Positions 37,101-46,275 of a DNA stretch of 64,000 nt are shown here, piece by piece. Within the stretch, counting starts at the first letter, position 1. Each line of letters begins with the position of its first letter. A program made the position numbers and the translations under genes. The DNA is taken from assembly GCA_963808545.1 (NCBI GenBank), contig CAWEGB010000010.1, positions 1 through 64,000 of the forward strand, in the 5' to 3' direction. The notes under the pieces are model-generated. The model worked only from the letters and a program-made list of their open reading frames with translations. It searched no databases and had not been told where the DNA came from. Source of the DNA: JACVRW01 sp963808545 (GTDB taxonomy: Bacteria > Actinomycetota > Thermoleophilia > Solirubrobacterales > Thermoleophilaceae).

Positions 37101-39592
37101 CCGAGGAGCGGCGGACAGCGGGCGCCGGGCGGCAGCTCCTCGTGGCGTGGCTGCACCTCACCGCGCTGTGGGCCATTGCCCTGGCGCGGCCGTTGTTCGC
37201 CGTGCTGGAGGACAGCCCCGAGTTCTTCGTCGCCCGCGGCAACACCAGCTTCGACATCGTGGCGCTGGCGCTGGCCGTGACGCTTGTTCCGCCGATGCTG
37301 CTGCTGGCGCTCGAGGCCCTGCTGTTTCGATGGGCGAGCGCGCGGCGCGGGGTGCACCTGTTCTTCGTGGCGGTGCTGATGGCCGTGATCGCGCTCCAGC
37401 TGCTGGAGGAGCTCGGGATCGGCTCGACGCTCGCGCTGAGCCTGCTGTCCGTGGCGATCGGGGTGACGGGCGCGCTCCTGTACGCGAGCACGCGCTTCGT
37501 GCCCGCGCTGATGTCGGTGCTGGCACTCGCGCCCGCGCTGTTCCTCCTCAACTTCCTGTTCGTCTCGCCGGTCTCGGACCTGGTGCTGTCCAAGGACGCC
37601 GAGGGAGCGGAGTCCTCGGGCGTCGGCAACCCGATTCCGGTGGTGGTGGTGCTGTTCGACGAGTTCTCCGGAGCCTCGCTGACCGGGCGGGACGGGCGAA
37701 TCGACGCCAGCCGCTACCCGAACTTCGCGAGGCTGGCACGAGGCTCCACCTGGTACCGCAACGCGACCACGGTGGCCGACGAGACCCCGGAGGCGGTGCC
37801 GGCGCTGCTCAGCGGGCGGCGTCCTGCCGGGGACCAGCTCCCGATAGCCGCCGATCACCCGGACAACCTGTTCACGATGCTGGGCGAGCGCTATCGGCTG
37901 AACGTGAGCGAGCCGGCCACCGATCTGTGCCCCGAGCGGCTGTGCGGGGGCGAGGAGACGGGCGGCACCGACACCCGCCTGCGGGGCCTCTTCGACGACC
38001 TGAGCGTCGTGTCGGCCTATCTGGTGCTGCCGGAGGGACTCGAGGACCGGCTTCCGGCCGTGGATCAGAACTTCGCCGGCTTCCGTGAGGATGACGGCGA
38101 CAGCGCCGCCGGGACGGCCGCCGATATTCCGGAGGGCGGCCTCGAGAACCGGGCCGGGCAGTTCGATCGCTTTCTCTCGCAGCTCGGGCGACCCGCTGAC
38201 CGGCCGACGCTCGACTTCATCCACATCGCCCTGCCGCACTCGCCCTGGGAGTACCTGCCCTCGGGCCAGACCTATCCGGTCAGCGGGCCGGACATCCCGG
38301 GGGTGAGCGGGGACGAGTGGAGCGCCGACGCCGAGCTCCCGACCCAGGCCTATCAGCGTTACCTGCTTCAGCTGGGCTACGCGGACCGTCAGATCGGCAG
38401 GCTCCTGGAGCGCATGCGCGAGACCGGCAGCCTCGACCGGTCGCTCCTCGTCGTGACCGCCGACCACGGCATCGGGTTTCGCGCAGGGCAGGGTCGCCGC
38501 GCGGCTGACGCCGGCAGCCTGGCCGAGATCGCCAACGTCCCCCTGTTCGTCAAGGAGCCCGGTCAGACGAGGGGCCGAGTGGACGACGGGCCCGCGCTGA
38601 CTATCGATGTTCTGCCGACGATCGCCGATCTGCTGGACGCCGGCCCGGGCGAGGGCGTGGATGGGCGGCCGTTGCCGCGCACGGGCTCGGCGGGCGGGCA
38701 GATCGAGGTGCGCACCTTCAGCGGCGACGACGTGACCATGGCCTTCGGGGAGTTCACGCGGCAACGCGACCGGGAGGTGCGGCGGCGTATCGGGCTCTTC
38801 GGTGCGGGCAACGGCTTCGCGGGTGTGTTCGCCCCGCCCGCGCGGCGTGAGCTGGTTGGGCGGCGGGTGGCCGAGCTTCCCGTGTCGTCGGCCTCGACGT
38901 TCGGCGTGGACTTCGACTTCCGGGCGGGGTACGGGGCGTTCAGTGCAGACAGCAGCGGCGTCCCCGCCTTCGTCACCGGTGTCCTGGCGGGCCCGGCACG
39001 CGGCGGTGAGGAGGTTGCGGTGGCGGTGAACGGGCGCCTGGCGGCGGTCACTCGAAGCTATCGGGCCGGAGCCGACGTGCGCATGGGCGTGATCGTGCCC
39101 CCCGGGGTCTTCCGAGAGGGAGCGAACCGGGTCGAGGCCTTCGCCGTCTCGGGCTCTGGAGCGGCGACGCGGCTGGTCAGCGCGGGACGGGCCGAGAGCC
39201 TGGCTGCTCGGATCGAGCGAGTGGACGGAGGCGAGGCCCTGGTGGGTGTGGGAGAGCGCGAGATCCCGGTGGAGGAGGGGGTGGCGGACGGCTACATCGA
39301 CAGCGTGAAGGCCGACGGAGACACGGTCAGCGTGGCCGGGTGGGCCACGGACGCCGCGCATGGACAGGCCGCAGAGCGGGTGCTCCTGTTCAGCGGCGAC
39401 CGGCTCATCCAAGCGGGCACCCTCACGGGTCCGCGCGAGGATCTGGCCGCCCAGTACGGACAGGGGGTCGCGCTCGCAGGCTTCGAGTTCACCGGCGTCG
39501 ATGCCGGCGAGGCCCGCGGTGGTCCCGGCCGGCTACGCGTATTCGCAGTGGTCGACGGGCGGGCATCGGAGCTGCGTGGCGGCCGGGGATAG
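37097..39592 (+). CDS. Membrane-anchored sulfatase/phosphoglycerol-transferase-fold protein, copy 2
   Basis: 831 residues, collinear with copy 1 over its full length: same membrane block (LEDSPEFFVARGNTSFDIV), VVLFDEFSGASL, TVADETPEAVPALLSG, LPHSPWEYLPSGQ, VTADHGIGFR and the C-terminal VAVAVNGRLAAVTRSYRAG domain. GTG start overlaps the copy 1 stop (GTGA). Both copies keep all predicted catalytic residues, so they may act on different positions or donors, or as a heterodimer. No family member of known function has this C-terminal domain to my knowledge. Confidence 0.78.
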   Translation: MTEERRTAGAGRQLLVAWLHLTALWAIALARPLFAVLEDSPEFFVARGNTSFDIVALALAVTLVPPMLLLALEALLFRWASARRGVHLFFVAVLMAVIALQLLEELGIGSTLALSLLSVAIGVTGALLYASTRFVPALMSVLALAPALFLLNFLFVSPVSDLVLSKDAEGAESSGVGNPIPVVVVLFDEFSGASLTGRDGRIDASRYPNFARLARGSTWYRNATTVADETPEAVPALLSGRRPAGDQLPIAADHPDNLFTMLGERYRLNVSEPATDLCPERLCGGEETGGTDTRLRGLFDDLSVVSAYLVLPEGLEDRLPAVDQNFAGFREDDGDSAAGTAADIPEGGLENRAGQFDRFLSQLGRPADRPTLDFIHIALPHSPWEYLPSGQTYPVSGPDIPGVSGDEWSADAELPTQAYQRYLLQLGYADRQIGRLLERMRETGSLDRSLLVVTADHGIGFRAGQGRRAADAGSLAEIANVPLFVKEPGQTRGRVDDGPALTIDVLPTIADLLDAGPGEGVDGRPLPRTGSAGGQIEVRTFSGDDVTMAFGEFTRQRDREVRRRIGLFGAGNGFAGVFAPPARRELVGRRVAELPVSSASTFGVDFDFRAGYGAFSADSSGVPAFVTGVLAGPARGGEEVAVAVNGRLAAVTRSYRAGADVRMGVIVPPGVFREGANRVEAFAVSGSGAATRLVSAGRAESLAARIERVDGGEALVGVGEREIPVEEGVADGYIDSVKADGDTVSVAGWATDAAHGQAAERVLLFSGDRLIQAGTLTGPREDLAAQYGQGVALAGFEFTGVDAGEARGGPGRLRVFAVVDGRASELRGGRG

Positions 39593-40192
39593 CTCACCCG
39601 CCGGCGATGATCGCCGCCGCTGCTTCGGCGACGCATCGCCCGACTACGCCGCCTACCACGACAGGGAGTGGGGCCGGCCGGTCACCGACGACCGCGGCCT
39701 CTTCGAGCGGCTCGTGCTCGAGGGCTTCCAGTCCGGTCTGTCCTGGCTGACCATCCTGCGCAAGCGCGAGCACTTCCGGGCGGCGTTCGCGAACTTCGAG
39801 ATCGAGAAGGTGGCCGGCTTCAGCGACGACGACGTCGCGCGGCTGCTCGCCGACGCCGGGATCGTCCGCCACCGAGGCAAGATCGAGGCCGCCATTGCCA
39901 ACGCGAGGGCCGCGGCGGCGCTGGAGCTGCCGCTGGCCGAGCTGGTGTGGTCGTATGCGCCGGCGCCCGGACGGCCGGCGCCGAGCAGCTTCGAGGAGGT
40001 GCCGGCGATCACGCCCGAGTCCACGGCGCTCTCCAAGGAGCTCAAGCGACGCGGCTTCCGCTTCGTCGGCCCCACCACCGCCTACGCGGCGATGCAGGCC
40101 TGCGGCCTCGTGAACGATCACCTGGCGCGTGCTGGGTCCGGGACGAGGTGGAGCGCGAGCGGCCGCCGCGGCGACAGCCCGGCGCAGCGTGA
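39576..40192 (+). CDS. tag: DNA-3-methyladenine glycosylase I, frameshifted near the end
   Basis: About 205 residues; removes 3-methyladenine from alkylated DNA. RCFGDASPDYAAYHDREWG gives the N-terminal zinc ligands Cys and His, WLTILRKREHFRAAF the recognition helix, and GPTTAYAAMQACGLVNDHL the C-terminal His. The last zinc Cys (CWVRDEVERERPP) is in another frame after a one-base break near 40128; the end is TGA 40190-40192. GTG 39576 lies inside the end of the previous gene (17-bp overlap). A housekeeping repair gene inside a glycan locus. Confidence 0.82.
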
Positions 40193-41240
40193 GCATGACC
40201 TGGTAGAGGTCGCCGAGCAGCACTTCGGTCGCCGACGAGCTCGAACGCGCGGCGACCACAGCGCTACCTGGAAGTAGCGGCGCCGTCACGACCCTCTCGC
40301 CATAGGACATCGCGCCGCCGTCCTGCTGGAGATGCGAGCGCTCGGGCGGGTACGGCGCGAACAGGTAGTGGACCTAGTGAAGCGGGCCAGGGTCCGCGCC
40401 GAGTTAGTGCGGAGCGAGGCTCGCATCAGCTGCGATGAAGCTCAGGTACTGCGGCGGCGCGCACGATCAGCGATGAGGCAGCCGCCGGGCCCGAGTCGAG
40501 CGATGCAGGGCGTCGCAGGCAGCTCTCGTGCGCCGCCTCGGACAGGTGCGTGAAGACCGAGAAGGGCTATAGGCCAGATCGAACCGCTCCTCGAACGGCA
40601 GCCGCTCCAGTACGAACTAGGTCCGACGCCGAGCGTCGACTGGCACCCCGTCCCGGCGTCAACTAATCGAGTATCGCCTCCACCGGATTGCAGCCGAACA
40701 GGCCGACCCGGACTCGACGTCGTCTGGGCGAGGAGGCGCGTGAGGCGGCCAGAGCGAGCAGCCGAAGACGACCAGCGCAGGGACTCGGCTCAGACGTGCG
40801 CGCCGCCGTGCTGGGCGTACGCGCTCGCGTGAGCCTGCGGTAGAACTCGGCGCTCTGGGCGGCGAGCTGCCGGCACCGCTGGCCCCGTTCGAGATGCGCT
40901 GGAGTCCGGGCGTCGGGCACGTCGGGCAGCAGCCGCCCGGATGTGCGAGTAGAGCGCCGTACTGCTGGGTGAGCAGGAGCGCCCAGAGGTCGGGATCGAG
41001 GTCGCGAAAGAGCGCGTAGGAGCGGTGCGACGGGGTCGGCGCAGGCGGCGTCGATGCGGCTCGAGCTCGGTCCGAAGAAGTGCTCCAGCCAGGTGTCGTA
41101 TCGAGATCGAGCGTGTGGGAGCGTCGGGCGCGGAGCGATGGGCCTGGTGCCGACGTTGCGCGAGAGCGTGGCGTCCTGCGCGACTGCAGCGACCGCTGCA
41201 GCGGAGGGCGGGCCCGCCAGGACAGAGACATCCGCGAGCC
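40183..41240 (-). pseudogene. Decayed copy of the methyltransferase at 29609-30616
   Basis: No intact ORF covers this stretch. On the minus strand, fragments in all three frames line up in order with the 29609-30616 protein: RPTLP...YDTWLEHFF, LFRDLDPDLWALLLTQQYG, LQRISNGASGA, FGCNPVEAIL, LERLPFEERFDLAYS, SVFTHLSEAAHESCLR, DGGAMSYGERVVTAP and GDLYQVMLTLRR. Between them lie many indels and stop codons (for example TAG in the segments at 40560-40620). The density of lesions and the TA-rich stop codons suggest real decay, not only sequencing error. The 3' end overlaps the tag gene. Confidence 0.65.
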
Positions 41241-41274
41241 GACATTCGGGCTGGAGCCAGCGCGCCCCCGCGGC

Positions 41275-41280
41275 TATCCT
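41275..41280 (+). promoter_or_regulatory. -10 element (TATCCT)
   Basis: TANNNT hexamer ending 10 nt before ATG 41291; predicted leaderless or very short leader for the M20 peptidase gene. Confidence 0.4.
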
Positions 41281-41290
41281 CAGCCCCGGG

Positions 41291-42409
41291 ATGGATGAAC
41301 GCGCTCTCACCGAGCGCCTGATCACCTACGACACGTCCACCCTGGAGGGCATGCAGGCCGCCGCCGGCTTCGTGAAGGGCTGGCTGGAGGCCCGGGACGT
41401 GGAGGTGACGGGCACGACGCACAACGGCCGGCCCGTGCTGGCCGCCACGATCGGACCCCGCGAAGGGCCGACGATCGTGCTGCACGGCCATCTCGACGTC
41501 GTGCCCGCCCGGCCCGAGCAGTTCACGCCGCGCATCGACGGCGACCGGCTCTACGGCCGAGGCGCCTACGACATGAAGGGCGGCCTGGCCTCGATGATGT
41601 GCGCCCTCCACGACCTGACCGCACAGGGCCGGGTGCGCGTGCACTTCGTGTGCGTCGCCGACGAGGAGTCCGAGGACCTCGAGGCGCGCGGCTCGGACCA
41701 TCTGGTCGAGAGCGGCTACCTCGGTGACTTCGCGATCACCGGCGAGCCCACCAACATGCACATCGGCATCCAGGCCAAGGGCGTGCTGGCGATGCGGATC
41801 GAGGTGACCGGCAAGGCGGCCCACGGCTCCACGCCGTGGCTCGGCGACAACGCGGTGCTGAAGGCGCTCGACGTCTTCCGGGCCATCGAGAGCCTGTCCT
41901 TCGCGCGCGAGTCCTCCGAGCTCTTCGACCGTCCCTCGATCAACCTCGGGCGAATCCTCGGCGGGGACGCGCTCAACCGCGTGCCCGATCTGTGCGCCAT
42001 CGACGTGGACGTCCGCTATCTGCCCGGCCAGGAGGCGGACGACATCCTGGCCGAGGTCGACAAGATTCCGGACACCGCCGTGGTCAAGGTGTTCCGGCGC
42101 AGGCCCGTGATCGTCGAGCGCGAAAACGTGTATGTGCAGACGCTCGGAGAGGCCATCTCGCACGTGGCGCCGCCCACCGGCGAGCGGCTCGGAGTGGGGC
42201 GCGACGGCGCCTCGGACGCCATCTCCTTCATCGAGGCGGGCGTGCCCGCGGTCGAGTGCGGTCCCACCGGCGAAGGTCATCACGGCCCCGAGGAGTGGGT
42301 TTCGATCCGGTCGCTCGGCCAGTATCGGGAGGCCCTGGTGGAGTTCGTCACACTCCTCCCGTCCCGCCTGGAGTCCGGCGAGGACGACCGCCGGCTCAGA
42401 ATCGCCTGA
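41291..42409 (+). CDS. M20 family metallohydrolase (ArgE/DapE-like)
   Basis: 372 residues, cytoplasmic di-zinc amidohydrolase. LHGHLDVVPARPEQF has the first metal His and bridging Asp, RGAYDMKGGLASMM the Asp/Lys motif, CVADEESEDLEARGSD the catalytic Glu pair and ITGEPTNMHIG the next metal ligand; the final His is in GPTGEGHHGPEEW. HGSTPWLGDNAV belongs to the dimerisation lid. The substrate could be N-acyl-amino acids, succinyl-diaminopimelate or peptides; DapE-like is the best guess. The stop overlaps the LCP start (TGATG). Confidence 0.85.
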   Translation: MDERALTERLITYDTSTLEGMQAAAGFVKGWLEARDVEVTGTTHNGRPVLAATIGPREGPTIVLHGHLDVVPARPEQFTPRIDGDRLYGRGAYDMKGGLASMMCALHDLTAQGRVRVHFVCVADEESEDLEARGSDHLVESGYLGDFAITGEPTNMHIGIQAKGVLAMRIEVTGKAAHGSTPWLGDNAVLKALDVFRAIESLSFARESSELFDRPSINLGRILGGDALNRVPDLCAIDVDVRYLPGQEADDILAEVDKIPDTAVVKVFRRRPVIVERENVYVQTLGEAISHVAPPTGERLGVGRDGASDAISFIEAGVPAVECGPTGEGHHGPEEWVSIRSLGQYREALVEFVTLLPSRLESGEDDRRLRIA

Positions 42410-43884
42410 TGTATTTCGACGACATCCCCCGTCCCGGACTGTGGAAGCGCGTGCTGCTCGGTGCGGTGCTGGTGGTGTTCGCGTCGGCGGCGGCCACGGC
42501 GGTCGCGGCCTTCAACGAGGTCGACAAGGTGGTCGATGCGCTGAAGCTGAGCCCCGAGCTCGACCTGCGGGAGGGCACGCTGGCCGAGACCGATCCGGGC
42601 GAGCCCCAGACGCTGCTGGTTCTAGGGTCCGACAAGCGCCCGAAGAACAACCTGGAGGGGGCGGCGGGCAGGGGCCTTTCGGACACGATCATCCTCGTCC
42701 GGCTCAACCCGGACAAGGAGGCCACGGCGATCATGTCGTTGCCTCGTGACCTGAAGGTCGACATCCCGGGCGTGGGCACCGACAAGATCAACGCCGCCTA
42801 TTCGTACGGCGGCCCGCAGAAGACGCTCGAGACGGTCAAGGCGCTCACCGGCCTGCCCATCAACCACATGGTCAACGTGAGCTTCAAGGGCTTCTGGCGC
42901 GCGGTCAAGGCCATCGGCTGCGTCTACACCGACATCGACCGCGACTACTACAACGACAGCGCCGAGTACCGGGCGATCGACATCGACCCGGGCTACCAGC
43001 GCCTGTGCTCGCGCAAGGCGCTCCAGTACGTGCGCTACCGCCACACCGACTCGGACCTCGTGCGCTCGGCGCGCCAGCAGGACTTCCTGCGCCAGGCCAA
43101 GCAGCAGATCACCACCACCAAGCTGATCGACGAGTCGGACCGGCTGATGAAGATCTTCGGCCGCAACACCTCAACGGACGCGGCTCTGCGCTCGCGCTCC
43201 GAGGTGCTGCGGCTGCTCAAGCTGGCCGTGTTCTCGGCCCGCCAGCCGATCCAGGAGATCCACTTCGAGGGCACCATCGGCGAGAGCTACGTGGAGGCCA
43301 GCAACGAGCAGATCAAGAAGCTCGTCCAGCAGTTCCTGCAGGTGGAGGACACGCCCGGCCCGCGCGGCCAGGCTCCGGGACCGACGAACGAGCCCAAGCG
43401 GCGCAAGCGCAAGCGCGCTCGCCCCGACGCAGCGGCCCTCGGGCTGTTCGACGCCACCGCCCTCGGCGAGGAACAGGGCCTGCAGGCCGTGCAGGCCGGC
43501 GCCGGCGGCTCGCTGCCCGTGCTCTACCCGACCCTGCTGATCAACTCGTCCGAGTTCGCGCAGGAACCGCGCGTGTACAAGCTGAGGGGCCAGGACGGCA
43601 AGCGCTACGGCGCCTACCGGATGGTCATGAACAAGTACAACGCCAACGGGGAGTACTACGGGCTGCAGGGCACCACCTGGCAGGACCCGCCGATCCTCGA
43701 CGGTCCCACCGAGAGGCGCCGAATCGGCGGCCGCGAGTACGAGCTGCACTACGCCGGCGACCGCCTGCGCCTGGTGGCCTGGCACACGCCGAAGGCCGCC
43801 TACTGGATCTCCAACACCCTGCTGCAGACGCTCACCGACAGGCAGATGATCGCCATCGCGCGCTCCACGCGCCGCTGTTGCTGA
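42409..43884 (+). CDS. LytR-CpsA-Psr (LCP) family wall glycopolymer ligase
   Basis: 491 residues. A short cytoplasmic N-terminus and one membrane span (residues 12-35) are followed by an LCP domain: TLLVLGSDKRP, LSDTIILVRLNPDKE, SLPRDLKVDIPGVGTDKIN and YVRYRHTDSDLVRSARQQ contain the conserved Asp and Arg residues that bind the pyrophosphate of polyprenyl-PP-glycans. A basic linker (PKRRKRKRARP) leads to a C-terminal domain of about 120 residues without a recognised family. LCP proteins attach glycopolymers to peptidoglycan outside the membrane, which fits the end of this locus. Confidence 0.87.
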   Translation: MYFDDIPRPGLWKRVLLGAVLVVFASAAATAVAAFNEVDKVVDALKLSPELDLREGTLAETDPGEPQTLLVLGSDKRPKNNLEGAAGRGLSDTIILVRLNPDKEATAIMSLPRDLKVDIPGVGTDKINAAYSYGGPQKTLETVKALTGLPINHMVNVSFKGFWRAVKAIGCVYTDIDRDYYNDSAEYRAIDIDPGYQRLCSRKALQYVRYRHTDSDLVRSARQQDFLRQAKQQITTTKLIDESDRLMKIFGRNTSTDAALRSRSEVLRLLKLAVFSARQPIQEIHFEGTIGESYVEASNEQIKKLVQQFLQVEDTPGPRGQAPGPTNEPKRRKRKRARPDAAALGLFDATALGEEQGLQAVQAGAGGSLPVLYPTLLINSSEFAQEPRVYKLRGQDGKRYGAYRMVMNKYNANGEYYGLQGTTWQDPPILDGPTERRRIGGREYELHYAGDRLRLVAWHTPKAAYWISNTLLQTLTDRQMIAIARSTRRCC

Positions 43885-43894
43885 CAACCTCACC

Positions 43895-43916
43895 AGTGAC
43901 CTGAGGTCACTAGCCT
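43895..43916 (+). promoter_or_regulatory. Palindromic operator overlapping the ugd -10 element
   Basis: AGTGACCT (43895-43902), one base, AGGTCACT (43904-43911): a perfect 8-bp inverted repeat. Its last base is the first base of TAGCCT (43911-43916), a -10 hexamer ending 10 nt before ATG 43927. A dimeric repressor bound here would block RNA polymerase. No T-run follows, so a terminator for the LCP gene is less likely. Confidence 0.5.
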
Positions 43917-43926
43917 GCTCGGGCCA

Positions 43927-45207
43927 ATGAGCGAAGAGCTGGAGCCGATCGGCGTCGTCGGTGTGGGCTGGGTGGGCCTGGTCACCGCCGCGTGCTTCGC
44001 CGAGCTGGGCCACGAGGTGTGGGCGCGCGACATCGTGCCCGAGAAGGTCGAGTCGCTGAGCCGGGGCGAGGTCCCCATCCACGAGCCCGGCCTGCCCGAG
44101 CTGGTGGTCAAGAACGCCGAGCGCCTGCACTTCACCACCGGCATGGCGGAGCTGCTCGAGCACGCCCGCCTGCTGTTCGTGTGCGTGGACACGCCGCCCA
44201 CGTACTCGGGCGACGCCGACCTCTCGCGCGTGGAGGCCGTGCTCGCGGAGCTGGGCGATTCGAGCGAGCACGCCCTGGTCATGAAGAGCACCGTGCCGGT
44301 GGGCACCGGACGCTCGATCCAGCGCCGCCGGCCCGGAACCGGCTACATCTCCAACCCGGAGTTCCTGAAGGAGGGCAGCGCGGTCGCGGACTTCATGAAG
44401 CCCGACCGCGTGGTGATCGGAGGGGACGAGGGCTCGGAGGAAAACGCCCAGCGGGTGGAGGCGCTGTACGCGCCGCTGGGAGCGCCGGTCGTGCACACCG
44501 ACATCGCTTCAGCCGAGATGATCAAGCTCGCCTCGAACGCGTTCCTGGCCACGAAGATCAGCTTCATCAACGAGATCGCCAACGTCTCGGAGGAGCTCGG
44601 CGCCAACGTCTCCGAGGTGGCTCGCGGAATGGGGTTGGATGACCGCATCGGTCCCCAGTTCCTCAGAGCCGGCATCGGCTATGGGGGCTCGTGCTTTCCC
44701 AAGGACGTCGCCGCCCTCAAGCAGCTCGCCGGCAACACCGGTTACCACTTCCAGCTGCTCACCGCGGTGATCGAGGTCAACGAGCTCCAGAAGCGACGCA
44801 CCATCGGCAAGCTCCAGAAGCACCTCGGGCCGCTGGTGGGCAAGGAGGTGGCCCTCCTCGGCGTGGCCTTCAAGCCCGACACCGACGACATCCGCGAGGC
44901 CACCAGCCTCGTGCTCGCCGGGCGGCTGGCCGGCGAGGGGGCGAGCGTGCGTGTCTACGACCCGGTGGCGGCCTCCAAGGCCGATGGACTGCTCGCCGGA
45001 GCACGGGTGGCGGACTCCGCCCTCGAGGCCATCGACGGCGCCGACGCCGTGGTGCTCGTGACGGAGTGGCCCGAGTTCCTCGAGCTCGACTGGGCGGGTG
45101 AGGTCAAGCGCCGGCTGAGGACGCCCCTGGTCATCGACGGCCGCAACTTCCTCGACCGTGAGGCGCTCCTGGAGGCCGGCTTCACCTACGAGGGCGTCGG
45201 CCGCTAG
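43927..45207 (+). CDS. ugd: UDP-glucose 6-dehydrogenase
   Basis: 426 residues. Oxidises UDP-glucose to UDP-glucuronate with two NAD+. VVGVGWVGLVTAACFAELG is the dinucleotide site, VCVDTPPTYSGDADLS and STVPVGTG follow, NPEFLKEGSAVADFM holds the catalytic Glu, and GIGYGGSCFPKDV has the catalytic Cys. GVAFKPDTDDIREATS marks the C-terminal UDP-binding domain. First gene of a sugar-nucleotide operon with two downstream genes directly abutting or overlapping; preceded by a palindromic operator. Some members of this family use UDP-GlcNAc or GDP-mannose, so the substrate is a strong guess. Confidence 0.87.
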   Translation: MSEELEPIGVVGVGWVGLVTAACFAELGHEVWARDIVPEKVESLSRGEVPIHEPGLPELVVKNAERLHFTTGMAELLEHARLLFVCVDTPPTYSGDADLSRVEAVLAELGDSSEHALVMKSTVPVGTGRSIQRRRPGTGYISNPEFLKEGSAVADFMKPDRVVIGGDEGSEENAQRVEALYAPLGAPVVHTDIASAEMIKLASNAFLATKISFINEIANVSEELGANVSEVARGMGLDDRIGPQFLRAGIGYGGSCFPKDVAALKQLAGNTGYHFQLLTAVIEVNELQKRRTIGKLQKHLGPLVGKEVALLGVAFKPDTDDIREATSLVLAGRLAGEGASVRVYDPVAASKADGLLAGARVADSALEAIDGADAVVLVTEWPEFLELDWAGEVKRRLRTPLVIDGRNFLDREALLEAGFTYEGVGR

Positions 45208-46275
45208 GTGCAGGCCCTCGTCCTGGCCGGCGGTGAGGGCACGCGGCTGCGACCGCTCACCTACACCACGCCCAAGCCGGTGATGCCCCTCGCCGGGCGG
45301 CCGTTCCTGTCCTTCATGCTGGATTGGCTGGGCTCTCATGGGGTCGATCAGGTGATCCTGTCCTGCGGCTTCATGTCCGACGCGGTGAGGAGCGTGCTGG
45401 GCGACATCTACGACGGCATGCGCCTCCGCTACGTGGTCGAGGACGTGCCGCTCGGCACCGCCGGGCCGGTGCGGCTGGCGCTCGACGAGGGAGTTCTCGC
45501 CGAGCGCTTCCTGGTGCTGAACGGGGACGTGCTCACCGACATCGACCTGACCGCCGAAGTCGCCCGGCACGAGGCCACCGGCGCGCGCGTGACGCTCGCC
45601 CTGTATCCCGTCGACGACACGGCGAGCTATGGCGTGGTGCCCACGGCGGAGGACGGGCAGGTGACCGAGTTCCTGGAGAAGGGCGAGGGGCCGGCCCCCA
45701 CGAACCGCATCAACGCGGGCGCCTACGTGGTCGAGCGCGAGGTGGTGGAGACGATGGTGCCCGGCGGCCGCGCCGTCTCGTTCGAGCGGGAGATCTTCCC
45801 CCTGCTGCCGGGTCACGGCCTCTACGGCTACGCCGCCGAGGGCTACTGGGTGGACATCGGCCAGCCGCTGCGCTACCTGGAGGCCACCTGGGACCTGCTC
45901 GCCGGGCGCGTCGAGTCGAAGCTGCCGGCGCGCGACCAGACCGGGTCCCTGATCTACCCCGGCTCGCTGCTGGCCGGCGCCCACGTGGGGCCGCAGAGCG
46001 TGGTCGGCCGCCATTGCTCGGTGGGCACCGACGCGCGCGTCGAGCGAGCGGTTCTTCACGACCGCGTCCACGTCGGCGCCGACGCCGCGGTGGTCGAAGC
46101 GGTGCTGGCCGAGCGGGTTCGGCTGGGGGAGCGCGCCCGGGTGGAACCTCAGGCCGTGGTGGGCTCCGGAGCCGTGATCGGCGAAGATGCGGTCATCGAG
46201 GAGAGAGCCAGGATCGATCCGGGCGCCGTGGTGGCGCCCGGCACACGCGTTGCGGCGGCGGAACGCGTCTCGTGA
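45208..46275 (+). CDS. Mannose-1-phosphate guanylyltransferase-type nucleotidyltransferase
   Basis: 355 residues. LAGGEGTRLRPLTYTTPKPV is the nucleotidyltransferase signature; LNGDVLTDIDL gives the metal Asp, FLEKGEGPAPTNRINAGAYV and EREIFPLLP the sugar site, and a C-terminal left-handed beta-helix follows (VGPQSVVGRHCSVG, AVVGSGAVIGEDAVI). This architecture fits GDP-mannose pyrophosphorylases of the GMPPB type. The neighbouring PGI/PMI supplies mannose 6-phosphate, supporting the call; a glucose-1-phosphate enzyme is the alternative. GTG start directly after the ugd stop. Confidence 0.8.
   Translation: MQALVLAGGEGTRLRPLTYTTPKPVMPLAGRPFLSFMLDWLGSHGVDQVILSCGFMSDAVRSVLGDIYDGMRLRYVVEDVPLGTAGPVRLALDEGVLAERFLVLNGDVLTDIDLTAEVARHEATGARVTLALYPVDDTASYGVVPTAEDGQVTEFLEKGEGPAPTNRINAGAYVVEREVVETMVPGGRAVSFEREIFPLLPGHGLYGYAAEGYWVDIGQPLRYLEATWDLLAGRVESKLPARDQTGSLIYPGSLLAGAHVGPQSVVGRHCSVGTDARVERAVLHDRVHVGADAAVVEAVLAERVRLGERARVEPQAVVGSGAVIGEDAVIEERARIDPGAVVAPGTRVAAAERVS

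Noticed and set aside
37040..39412. Long antisense ORF of 790 codons opposite the second sulfatase-fold gene, and similar ones at 47448-49436 and 53862-56417
   Set aside because: They mirror strong genes on the other strand, are rich in Arg, Gly, His and Ala, and show no domain motifs. Very high GC keeps antisense frames open.
43895..43911. Rho-independent terminator of the LCP gene
   Set aside because: The inverted repeat is short, has no T-run and overlaps a -10 element, so an operator is more likely.
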